From Tatumella punctata (GTDB taxonomy: Bacteria > Pseudomonadota > Gammaproteobacteria > Enterobacterales > Enterobacteriaceae): 19,483 nucleotides of DNA. The notes below the pieces were generated by a model. The model was not told where the DNA came from, did no database searches, and saw only the letters and a list, made by a program, of their open reading frames with translations. Of this stretch, positions 7,799 through 15,073 are shown one piece after another (within the stretch, counting starts at the first letter, position 1; every line of letters starts with the position of its first letter). The position numbers and the translations under genes are program-made. The stretch covers positions 1 through 19,483 of the forward strand of contig NZ_BAAAFW010000088.1 of the NCBI RefSeq assembly GCF_039523735.1, given 5' to 3'.

Positions 7799-8911
7799 AT
7801 GATCAGTCTGTCGCGGTTATTTATTCACCCGGTAAAATCGATGCGCGGTACCGCTGTTTCCCAGTCACTGGTACAACCACAGGGACTTTCCTGGGACCGG
7901 ATGTTTATGGTAACCACTACTGAAGGTAAGTTTATTACTGCCCGCCAGTATCCGGAAATGGTGCTATTTACTCCGCTGGTTCAGCCAGAAGGACTGTTTA
8001 TCCAGGCGCCGGATAATAGTCAGGTGCTGGTAAGATTTGACGATTTCAGCCCGCAGGTGGAACCCGCCGAGGTCTGGGGCAGCAACTTTGCCTCCTGTAT
8101 CGCCCCCGAAGTGATTAACCAATGGCTGAGCCGGTTTTTTCCTCATCCGGTACAACTGCGCTGGACCGGTATTAAACCTGCACGCCGGGTCAGGCGTTTT
8201 CCGGAGATCCCGGTCGGCTTTGCTGATGGTTACCCGTTTCTGTTGATCAACCAGTCTTCTTTTTATGATTTACAGAATCGCTGTCCGGCGGGGATCCGTC
8301 TCGAACAATTTCGTCCGAATCTGGTAGTGGCGGGGGCAAGCGCCTGGGATGAAGATCAGTGGTCTGTGATCCGGGTCGGCGATATTACGTTCGATGTGGC
8401 AAAACCCTGCAGCCGTTGTATTTTCACCACGGTCAGTACCGAACGCGGAGTTAAGCACCCATCCGGTGAACCCATGACAACCCTGAAAATGTTCCGTCTG
8501 GCCGCAGACAGCAGTGGTGATATCGATTTCGGCCTGAATTTGATCGCCCGTAACAGCGGCGTCATCCGCTGTGGCGATGATGTTACTGTACTGGCCAGAA
8601 AACCCGCCCGTCCCTACACAGTGACACAACGTCAGCAAACCGTGGCCCGGCCAGAGACGGATAATGCCATTATCGATATCCGCTATCAGGGAAAAAGCTT
8701 CCGTGGTAATAACCAGCAGATCCTTCTGGAGCAACTGGAAGCGGCGGGATTCAGTATCCCCTATTCATGTCGTGCGGGTGCCTGCGGATGTTGCCGGCTG
8801 ACTCTGGTCAGCGGAGAGGTCACCGCACTGAATGCTTCAGGAGTTAACGGTGACAAAGTACTGAGTTGTAGCTGTATACCGCGCAGTGCCGTCGTTCTGG
8901 AAAGTGACTGA
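7799..8911 (+). CDS. ycbX: YcbX, MOSC-domain molybdenum enzyme with C-terminal 2Fe-2S ferredoxin domain
   Basis: 370 residues, colinear with E. coli YcbX (369). The N-terminal MOSC beta-barrel (about 1-110; LFIHPVKSMRG) leads into the MOSC core. This holds the conserved cysteine motif KPCSRCIFTT (about 203-212), where the molybdenum cofactor is expected to bind. The C-terminus (about 285-370) is a plant-type ferredoxin domain with C-x4-C-x2-C (CRAGACGCC) and a final Cys in LSCSC. In E. coli the protein reduces N-hydroxylated bases such as 6-N-hydroxylaminopurine, with CysJ as reductase. GGAG lies upstream of the ATG (GGAGAAATT). Its stop is 2 nt from the convergent zapC stop. Confidence 0.94.
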   Translation: MISLSRLFIHPVKSMRGTAVSQSLVQPQGLSWDRMFMVTTTEGKFITARQYPEMVLFTPLVQPEGLFIQAPDNSQVLVRFDDFSPQVEPAEVWGSNFASCIAPEVINQWLSRFFPHPVQLRWTGIKPARRVRRFPEIPVGFADGYPFLLINQSSFYDLQNRCPAGIRLEQFRPNLVVAGASAWDEDQWSVIRVGDITFDVAKPCSRCIFTTVSTERGVKHPSGEPMTTLKMFRLAADSSGDIDFGLNLIARNSGVIRCGDDVTVLARKPARPYTVTQRQQTVARPETDNAIIDIRYQGKSFRGNNQQILLEQLEAAGFSIPYSCRAGACGCCRLTLVSGEVTALNASGVNGDKVLSCSCIPRSAVVLESD

Positions 8912-8913
8912 GA

Positions 8914-9456
8914 TTAACCGGCCTGTTCCAGGGAGAATTCGCCGGCGGTGTCCGCGGGACGCAGCCGATCGTACATAATTTTAATGGCATCACCCAGTAA
9001 CAGCCTTTTTCCTGATAATTCCAGCGAACTCTGGGCAACAACACACAGTGCAGCATTGCTGCCCGTTTCAACCACCAGCAAACGTGCCGGCTGACCGGTA
9101 TCAGAGAGGATTGCTTCCGCCAGTTGCCCTGCTTCCGGTTGCCAGCCGGAATGACAGGCAACAAAATGCCAGCTTTTTGGCATCAGTGGTTTCAGAAAAC
9201 GGCTGGCTACCAGCGCATTTAACACCAATTCAGCCCGTTGCTGATGACTAAAGTTAACAGCACGACATTTTTCATCGAAATTGAAAAAACCGGCAGCATC
9301 ATCAACACAAAAACGCTGCGGTTCAAATGCATCGGGCGTCAGCATTTTTTTAGGAAAACGGGAACAGAAGTGCAGCCCTTCGGTTAAATCAAGCATCATA
9401 CGATCCCGGACATCATCGTAATACCATTGCCAGCGATCATCGGGCTTTAATGTCAT
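8914..9456 (-). CDS. zapC: ZapC, FtsZ-associated cell-division protein
   Basis: 180 residues, the same length as E. coli ZapC, with matching blocks such as KPDDRWQWYYDD, RMMLDL, KMLTPDAF, FCVDDAA, ELVLNALVA, MPKSWHF and GDAIKIMYDRL. In E. coli it binds FtsZ directly, promotes lateral bundling and stabilises the cytoplasmic Z ring. AGAGG lies 9 nt before the ATG. The gene ends convergently with ycbX with only 2 nt between stop codons. It lies downstream of pyrD on the same strand, 162 nt away, with a hairpin between. Confidence 0.94.
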   Translation of the reverse strand: MTLKPDDRWQWYYDDVRDRMMLDLTEGLHFCSRFPKKMLTPDAFEPQRFCVDDAAGFFNFDEKCRAVNFSHQQRAELVLNALVASRFLKPLMPKSWHFVACHSGWQPEAGQLAEAILSDTGQPARLLVVETGSNAALCVVAQSSLELSGKRLLLGDAIKIMYDRLRPADTAGEFSLEQAG

Positions 9457-9568
9457 CTCTAGCCGCCTCTCTCATTACGGTGGAAATCTCTTTCCTGAAT
9501 ATAAATCACAGCCTGTTCTGAATAACTAAACCGGTCCTGCTGAGTATAATCCGGATAAAATATAAACG

Positions 9569-9598
9569 AGCCAGAGGAATAAAGAAACCCCTCTGGCT
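9569..9598 (-). terminator. Hairpin between pyrD and zapC, probable pyrD terminator
   Basis: A 9-bp perfect stem (AGCCAGAGG 9569-9577 with CCTCTGGCT 9590-9598) has a 12-nt loop. On the minus strand it is followed by CGTTTATATTTTATCC, which is U-rich but not a clean U-run, so termination may be partial and zapC could be partly co-transcribed. Confidence 0.5.
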
Positions 9599-9618
9599 AA
9601 ATAATAAACTTATTGTGC

Positions 9619-10629
9619 TTAAATATCCCTCAGGATATCCCGGATAAGTCCGGGACCTTTATAAATAAATCCTGAATATAGTTGAACCAGCGTAGCTCCT
9701 GCCGCGAGTTTTTCCTTCGCTGCCATTAAAGAATCAATCCCGCCCACCCCGATAACAGGTAACCGCCCGTTTAATTCTTTACTCAGCCGACGAATAATTT
9801 CGGTACTGCGTAGCTGAACAGGACGGCCACTAAGCCCGCCTGCTTCTCCTGCATATTTCAATCCTTCAACCAGCGACCGATCCAGGGTGGTATTCGTCGC
9901 AATCACACCATCAATATTATGACGGACTAAACTGTCGGCAACCTGGATCAATTCTTCTTCTGAAAGATCCGGCGCGATCTTTACCGCGACAGGCACATAT
10001 TTTAAATGTCTGCGTTGTAATTCCTGTTGTTTCTCTTTTATTGCTGACAGCAAATCATCTAACGCTTCGCCGTATTGTAATGTCCGTAAGCCCGGAGTAT
10101 TCGGTGAAGATATATTAATGGCAATATAACCGGCATGGGCATAAGTTTTTTCCATACATGTCAGGTAATCATCTTTACCCTGCTCAACAGGTGTATCTTT
10201 ATTTTTTCCGATATTGATCCCGATAATACCGCGAAATTTTGCTTTTTTTACATTTTCGACCAGATGATCAACCCCGTGGTTATTAAACCCCATCCGGTTA
10301 ATAATTCCTTCGGCCTCCACCAGCCGGAATAAACGAGGCTTATCATTGCCTGGCTGGGGACGTGGCGTGACGGTACCGACTTCAACAAATCCGAAACCCA
10401 TTGCACCAAATGCATCAATACATTCGGCATTTTTATCTAATCCGGCCGCCAGGCCGAGCGGGTTATCAAACTGCAGACCCATGCAAGTTACCGGCTTTGA
10501 AGGCACAGACTGATGGATCAGACGCTCAAATGCGGTTCCCTGAAGTAATTTCAGCTGTTTTATTGACAGCTCATGAGCATGCTCGGGGTCAAGTTTAAAT
10601 AATGCAGGGCGGATGATTGGATATAACAT
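9619..10629 (-). CDS. pyrD: PyrD, class 2 dihydroorotate dehydrogenase (quinone)
   Basis: 336 residues from the ATG at 10629, the E. coli length, starting MLYPIIRPALF. AGGAG lies 5 nt upstream. The upstream in-frame ATG at 10647 adds six residues without homology and would place the start in front of this ribosome binding site. The enzyme oxidises dihydroorotate to orotate with FMN, passing electrons to membrane quinones; it is peripheral to the inner membrane through its N-terminal helices. Class 2 signs are NPLGLAAGLDKNAECIDA, GTVTPRPQPGN, INRMGFNN, the INISSPNTPGLR loop with the catalytic-base Ser (near 175), KIAPDLS, and the phosphate-binding GVGGI and LYSGF near the C-terminus. Confidence 0.96.
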   Translation of the reverse strand: MLYPIIRPALFKLDPEHAHELSIKQLKLLQGTAFERLIHQSVPSKPVTCMGLQFDNPLGLAAGLDKNAECIDAFGAMGFGFVEVGTVTPRPQPGNDKPRLFRLVEAEGIINRMGFNNHGVDHLVENVKKAKFRGIIGINIGKNKDTPVEQGKDDYLTCMEKTYAHAGYIAINISSPNTPGLRTLQYGEALDDLLSAIKEKQQELQRRHLKYVPVAVKIAPDLSEEELIQVADSLVRHNIDGVIATNTTLDRSLVEGLKYAGEAGGLSGRPVQLRSTEIIRRLSKELNGRLPVIGVGGIDSLMAAKEKLAAGATLVQLYSGFIYKGPGLIRDILRDI

Positions 10630-10667
10630 GCACTCTCCTGGAAACACTGGTCGCGGTTAGGGGTCAG

Positions 10668-10683
10668 GCTGAAACGTTTTCTG
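10668..10683. promoter_or_regulatory. Candidate PurR operator in the pyrD promoter
   Basis: The core AAACGTTTTC (10672-10681, plus strand) matches the central ten bases of the PurR consensus ACGCAAACGTTTTCGT, and 11 of 16 match overall. It overlaps the predicted pyrD start point. pyrD is a known member of the E. coli PurR regulon, which supports the assignment; binding here is inferred. Confidence 0.45.
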
Positions 10684-10690
10684 CGCCGGA

Positions 10691-10719
10691 ATGGTAAAGA
10701 GCTTTCGGACAAAAGTAAA
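10691..10719 (-). promoter_or_regulatory. Candidate pyrD promoter
   Basis: On the minus strand TTTACT (10719-10714) and TACCAT (10696-10691) are separated by 17 nt, each 4 of 6 to consensus. A CCGG lies just downstream (10689-10686). In E. coli pyrC/pyrD the nucleotide-sensed start-site switch uses a similar pyrimidine-rich start, but I see no clean hairpin sequestering the ribosome binding site here. Confidence 0.35.
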
Positions 10720-10781
10720 TTTAACCCGCAAACTGCCCGCAGATCCTGAGGGGTATCAAATAAACTTATTATTTAAGATGC

Positions 10782-10812
10782 AAAAAAAACCACCGGTCAT
10801 TGCCGGTGGTTT
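10782..10812 (-). terminator. Rho-independent terminator of pepN
   Basis: On the minus strand a 9-bp stem (AACCACCGG 10788-10796 with CCGGTGGTT 10803-10811, six-base loop) is followed by eight U (10789-10782). It lies about 28 nt past the pepN stop, so pyrD is transcribed separately. Confidence 0.92.
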
Positions 10813-10839
10813 CGTCACTGTGCTGTCTTTAACCAGTAA

Positions 10840-13455
10840 TCAGGCCGCTAATGCGCGGGTGATTTTTTCGTATAAATCACCCGACAAATCGTCCAGAGAT
10901 TTCAGCTGTTCTAATGCTTCACGCATCAGTTGCTGACGCTGACTGTCATAACGTTTCAGGCGAATTAACGGTTCAATCAGACGGGACGCGATCTGCGGAT
11001 TGCGTTTATTCAGGTCAGTTAGCATACGGGTCAGAAAACGATAACCACTGCCATCGGCAGCATGGAACGCAGACGGGTTTGCCGAAGCAAAGGCACCGAT
11101 CAGTGAGCGGACCCGGTTAGGGTTACTCATGGTAAAGGAACGGTGTGTCAGCAACTGTTCAACCCGTGATAACACATCTGCCGCCGGGCTGGTCGCTTGC
11201 AGCATAAACCATTTATCCATGACCAGCCCGTCCTGATGCCAGCGTTCATCCCATTGCTGCAACAGTTCATCGACACAAGGCAATTGTGCAGATACCGCTG
11301 CGCTTAAGGCTGCCAGCGCATCCGTCATATTGTTTGCCTGCAGGTATTGCTGGCGAACCAGAGCATCGGCGGCCAGTGGATCACCAAACACCAGATAACT
11401 CAGACAGACATTTTTCAGGGCCCGTTTTCCAATATCCTGCTGCACCACACGATACTCACCACACTGGTTCTGCTGCCAGGCTTCCAGCAGCTCATTGTGC
11501 AGCTCTTTTGCCAGGGTACGGATCATTGAGGTTCTGACAGCAGAAATCGCCAGAGGATCGATAACGCTGAACCATTCTGCCATTTCATTTTCTGATGGCA
11601 GGCTGAGGATCAAGGCTCTCAGCGCCGGGTCACTGGTGTTATCCTGCAACAGAGTACGGAAGGCTTCAGCAACGTGTTTCGGCAGCGATAATGGCTGTTT
11701 CTGGCTGAAACGTAATACGTTCAGCTTCACATAGGTGGTCAGCAGACTTTGTGCCGCATCCCAGCGAGAAAAATCATTACGTGCATGCTGCATCAGGAAA
11801 GTCAGCTGAGCATCGCTCCACTGATAGTCGAGTTTGACCGGTGCCGAAAACTCCCGCAGCAGAGACGGCACTGGCTGGAAGTATACTTTATCAAACACGA
11901 AAGTTTGCTCAGCCTGAGTCACATTGAGTACCGAAGCTATCGGTTGCCCCTGGTACTGTAGCGGGATAACCTCGCCTTGTCCGTCGTAAAGTTCGATATC
12001 CAGCGGGATATGTAATGGCAGTTTTTCAGTCTGATCCGCAGTGGCCGGTGTATGCTGTTTCACATGCAGTTTATAAGTCTCAGTATGCGGATCATATTCA
12101 TCCTGCACCGTCAGTACCGGAGTCCCCGACTGGCTGTACCAGCGGCGGAACTGGGTAAGATCAACCCCGGACGCATCTTCCATCGCCTGTACAAAATCAT
12201 CACAGGTTGCAGCACTGCCGTCATGGCGACGGAAATAGAGTTTCATACCCTGCTGGAATTTATCTTCGCCCAATAAGGTATGCATCATACGGATAACTTC
12301 TGAGCCTTTTTCATAGACGGTCAGGGTGTAGAAATTATTCATTTCCATGACCTGCTCGGGCCGGATCGGGTGTGCCATCGGACTGGCATCTTCAGCAAAC
12401 TGTGCCCCGCGCATAACCCGTACGTTATCAATGCGGTTGACCGGCCGGGAACCTAAATCAGAACTGAATTCCTGGTCACGGAACACGGTCAGGCCTTCCT
12501 TAAGGCTTAACTGGAACCAGTCACGGCAAGTGACACGGTTACCGGTCCAGTTATGGAAATATTCATGTCCGATAACGGCTTCAATACCCAGATAATCTTT
12601 GTCGGTCGCGGTTTCTGCTTTGGCGAGCACATATTTAGAGTTAAAAACATTCAGCCCTTTGTTTTCCATTGCCCCCATATTGAAGAAATCAACCGCGACA
12701 ATCATGAAGATATCCAGATCGTATTCCAGGTCGAAACGTTCTTCATCCCACTTCATACTCTGTTTCAGTGAGGTCATTGCCCAGTCAGCACGGTCAAGAT
12801 TTCCCTGGTCGACAAAAATTTCCAGTGCAACCTCACGGCCTGAACGGGTGGTAAAACTGTCACGCAGGACATCAAATTCACCGGCCACCAGCGCAAACAG
12901 GTAACAGGGCTTCGGGAACGGATCCTGCCATTTTACCCAGTGACGGCCATTTTCAGCCTCTCCCGAGTCAACCCGGTTACCGTTGGACAGTAAATAAGGG
13001 TATTTTTTCTTGTCGGCAGTAATCGTTGTCGTAAAACGCGCCAGTACATCCGGGCGGTCGGTGTACCAGGTAATATGGTGGAACCCTTCAGCTTCACACT
13101 GAGTACAGAGTGCATCCCCGGATTTGTACAAGCCTTCAAGGGCGGTATTCTGGTCCGGATGAATGGTATTAATTATTTGCAGACTGAACTGTGCAGGTAC
13201 GTTGTTTATGGTCAGCAGATTGCCCTCAATAAGGTAGTCTTCCCATGTAACACCGTCGATAGCAATAGAATGTAAGGTTAATGATTCCCCCTGCAAAACC
13301 AGTGCCGCAGCCTGATCATTCAGACGTTTAACCTGGCTCACTGCAGCCACTCTGGTCTGTTGTTCATCAAGATCAAAACTCAGATCAATATCAGTGATAG
13401 TGAAGTCCGGTGCCTGATAATCGTGACGATACTTAATTTGCGGTTGATCTGTCAT
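10840..13455 (-). CDS. pepN: PepN, M1 family aminopeptidase N
   Basis: 871 residues from the second of two adjacent ATGs (13455; the first is 13458). The second aligns with E. coli MTQQPQAKYRHDY (here MTDQPQIKYRHDY) and is better spaced from the GAAGG upstream. It is a cytoplasmic zinc aminopeptidase that removes N-terminal residues and is the main activity finishing peptide breakdown. Visible motifs are the substrate-anchoring GAMEN (about 260), the zinc site HEYFH (about 296-300) and its distal Glu in LKEGLTVFRD, and the catalytic-Tyr region FYTLTVYEKG (about 380). The C-terminal helical DUF3458 region is intact. It is divergent from pncB and single-gene by its terminator. Confidence 0.96.
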   Translation of the reverse strand: MTDQPQIKYRHDYQAPDFTITDIDLSFDLDEQQTRVAAVSQVKRLNDQAAALVLQGESLTLHSIAIDGVTWEDYLIEGNLLTINNVPAQFSLQIINTIHPDQNTALEGLYKSGDALCTQCEAEGFHHITWYTDRPDVLARFTTTITADKKKYPYLLSNGNRVDSGEAENGRHWVKWQDPFPKPCYLFALVAGEFDVLRDSFTTRSGREVALEIFVDQGNLDRADWAMTSLKQSMKWDEERFDLEYDLDIFMIVAVDFFNMGAMENKGLNVFNSKYVLAKAETATDKDYLGIEAVIGHEYFHNWTGNRVTCRDWFQLSLKEGLTVFRDQEFSSDLGSRPVNRIDNVRVMRGAQFAEDASPMAHPIRPEQVMEMNNFYTLTVYEKGSEVIRMMHTLLGEDKFQQGMKLYFRRHDGSAATCDDFVQAMEDASGVDLTQFRRWYSQSGTPVLTVQDEYDPHTETYKLHVKQHTPATADQTEKLPLHIPLDIELYDGQGEVIPLQYQGQPIASVLNVTQAEQTFVFDKVYFQPVPSLLREFSAPVKLDYQWSDAQLTFLMQHARNDFSRWDAAQSLLTTYVKLNVLRFSQKQPLSLPKHVAEAFRTLLQDNTSDPALRALILSLPSENEMAEWFSVIDPLAISAVRTSMIRTLAKELHNELLEAWQQNQCGEYRVVQQDIGKRALKNVCLSYLVFGDPLAADALVRQQYLQANNMTDALAALSAAVSAQLPCVDELLQQWDERWHQDGLVMDKWFMLQATSPAADVLSRVEQLLTHRSFTMSNPNRVRSLIGAFASANPSAFHAADGSGYRFLTRMLTDLNKRNPQIASRLIEPLIRLKRYDSQRQQLMREALEQLKSLDDLSGDLYEKITRALAA

Positions 13456-13616
13456 CATTCCTTCTCAGCCTTAGAAAAATAGTCTTAAATCCCGAGTTTA
13501 TGCTTCTTACGCATGGGTTTCCAGACGAAAGTATAAGCGAACTTATTATGTACATTTTTTTAACATCTGGCACAATTTAATCTCGACCTGACCGCATAAA
13601 GTGTGTTGTGATCTGA

Positions 13617-13644
13617 TTCACTTTTCCCGGGATCAGGTTATACT
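13617..13644 (+). promoter_or_regulatory. Candidate pncB promoter
   Basis: TTCACT (13617-13622, 4 of 6) and TATACT (13639-13644, 5 of 6) are separated by 16 nt. The start point would be near 13651, directly in front of the NadR-like box. Confidence 0.55.
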
Positions 13645-13652
13645 GCAACTGT

Positions 13653-13670
13653 TGTTTAATATTCTTAACT
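13653..13670 (+). promoter_or_regulatory. NadR-like operator at pncB
   Basis: TGTTTA (13653-13658), six bases, then TTAACT (13665-13670). The NadR box consensus is TGTTTA-N6-TAAACA; the left half matches fully and the right half 4 of 6. It sits just downstream of the predicted start point, a position suited to repression. NadR represses pncB and nadA/nadB when NAD is plentiful in E. coli and Salmonella. Occupancy here is inferred. Confidence 0.6.
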
Positions 13671-13719
13671 TTCACCAGGCCAGCCCCGGGCGCCGCGGAA
13701 CAGGATGCAGATACGCACC

Positions 13720-14925
13720 ATGAAACGACATGCTTCCCCGATACTTACTTCATTGCTGGACACTGATGCTTATAAGCTTCATATGCAGCAAGCGGTTTAT
13801 CATCGTTATCGTGATGTCTCAGTGACCGCAGAATTCCGCTGCCGGGGTGAACAGCTCCCGGGCCGGTATGCCGCGGAAATTCGTCAGCAAATTCAGCTGA
13901 TGCAATCGCTGGCATTAACTCCCGAAGAGTATAACTACCTGAGCACCCTTCCGTTTTTCAGCACTGATTATCTGCGATGGCTCAGAAACTTCCGTTTTAA
14001 TTCACAACAGGTGTCAGTTACCGATCAACAGGGCAAGCTGGTGATCACTATCAGCGGCCTGTGGGTCGATGTGATTTTGTGGGAAGTCCCGTTACTGGCG
14101 ATGATTAGCGAACTGGTTCATCGTGATCGCTCTCCTGACCACGGTGTGACTCAGGCAGTCGATTATTTGCAGCAAAAGCTGGCGGAATTTAACCACGCCT
14201 CTGCCGGTCTCGATTTGAGCCGTTTTCGTCTGATGGATTTCGGCACCCGTCGCCGCTTCTCGCGTCCGGTACAGCAGGCAGTCGTGGAAACCCTGAAACA
14301 GGATGTCAGCTGGCTGGCTGGCACCAGTAATTATGATCTTGCACGACGCCTTGATATTAGCCCCGTCGGCACCCAGGCCCACGAATGGTTTCAGGCCCAC
14401 CAGCAAATCAGTCCTGATTTGGCTAACAGTCAGCGGGTTGCCTTACAGGTATGGCTGGACGAATATCAGGACCAGCTGGGGATTGCGCTGACAGATTGTA
14501 TCAGCACCGATGTTTTCCTGCGTGATTTTGATAGTCACTTTGCCAGCCACTATCAGGGACTGCGCCACGATTCAGGAGACCCGCGGGAATGGGGTGAAAA
14601 AGTTATTGCTCACTACCGCAAACTGGGTATCGACCCGCAGACCAAAACCCTGGTATTTTCCGATAGCCTGACACTGAACAAAGCACTGGATCTGTATCGT
14701 CACTTTGACAGCCAGATCCGGGTTGTTTTCGGTGTCGGAACCCGCCTGACCTGTGATATTCCGGAAACCGAACCTCTGAATATTGTGATTAAGCTGGTCA
14801 GCTGTAATGGTAAACCTGTCGCCAAGCTTTCAGACAGCCCCGGAAAAACCATTTGTCACGACCAGTCATTTGTCCGGGCCCTGCAAAAAGCTTTTGACCT
14901 GCCTGCGGTCAGGCGCGCCAGTTGA
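13720..14925 (+). CDS. pncB: PncB, nicotinate phosphoribosyltransferase
   Basis: 401 residues from the ATG at 13720 (MKRHASPILTSLLDTDAYKLHM), which aligns with the E. coli start (MTQFASP, 400 residues). An ATG at 13705 adds MQIRT; neither has a strong ribosome binding site, so the start is uncertain by five codons. The enzyme makes nicotinate mononucleotide from nicotinate and PRPP with ATP hydrolysis, the entry step of the Preiss-Handler NAD salvage route. His221 in GTQAHEWFQAHQQ corresponds to the autophosphorylated His of the Salmonella enzyme. Other family blocks are FGTRRRFS, GTSNYDLARR, LRHDSGDP, GIGTRLTCD-like (GVGTRLTCD) and KLSDSPGKT. It has its own promoter and terminator. Confidence 0.95.
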   Translation: MKRHASPILTSLLDTDAYKLHMQQAVYHRYRDVSVTAEFRCRGEQLPGRYAAEIRQQIQLMQSLALTPEEYNYLSTLPFFSTDYLRWLRNFRFNSQQVSVTDQQGKLVITISGLWVDVILWEVPLLAMISELVHRDRSPDHGVTQAVDYLQQKLAEFNHASAGLDLSRFRLMDFGTRRRFSRPVQQAVVETLKQDVSWLAGTSNYDLARRLDISPVGTQAHEWFQAHQQISPDLANSQRVALQVWLDEYQDQLGIALTDCISTDVFLRDFDSHFASHYQGLRHDSGDPREWGEKVIAHYRKLGIDPQTKTLVFSDSLTLNKALDLYRHFDSQIRVVFGVGTRLTCDIPETEPLNIVIKLVSCNGKPVAKLSDSPGKTICHDQSFVRALQKAFDLPAVRRAS

Positions 14926-14957
14926 ATAGCTGCGGAGAGCAGCTATTCTCTCTCTTT
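14924..14957 (+). terminator. Rho-independent terminator of pncB
   Basis: A perfect 10-bp stem, GAATAGCTGC (14924-14933) with GCAGCTATTC (14939-14948), loop GGAGA, is followed by TCTCTCTTTT. The left arm begins inside the pncB stop codon. Confidence 0.85.
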
Positions 14958-15073
14958 TACCGTGAAATCATCCTGCTTCGCGTAATTTTTCTTGTTTCCT
15001 GAAAACTCGCAAGTAACATATCTGCTACCCCCTGTCGGGGCATTTATAAACATTATTGAATAGAGAGATAATT

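Noticed and set aside
8270..8734. 154-codon minus-strand frame inside ycbX
   Set aside because: It lies wholly inside the conserved ycbX gene, has no recognisable domain and no separate promoter or ribosome binding site.
9545..9550. Perfect TATAAT on the plus strand between zapC and pyrD
   Set aside because: There is no -35-like hexamer at 16-18 nt and no plus-strand gene downstream.
13529..13534. TATACT on the minus strand upstream of pepN as a -10 element
   Set aside because: No acceptable -35 or extended -10 accompanies it, so I did not list it as the pepN promoter.
15029..15040. CCCC-TGTC-GGGG mini-hairpin in the asnS leader, considered as an attenuator
   Set aside because: Only four base pairs, no U-tract, no leader peptide and no alternative stem visible.
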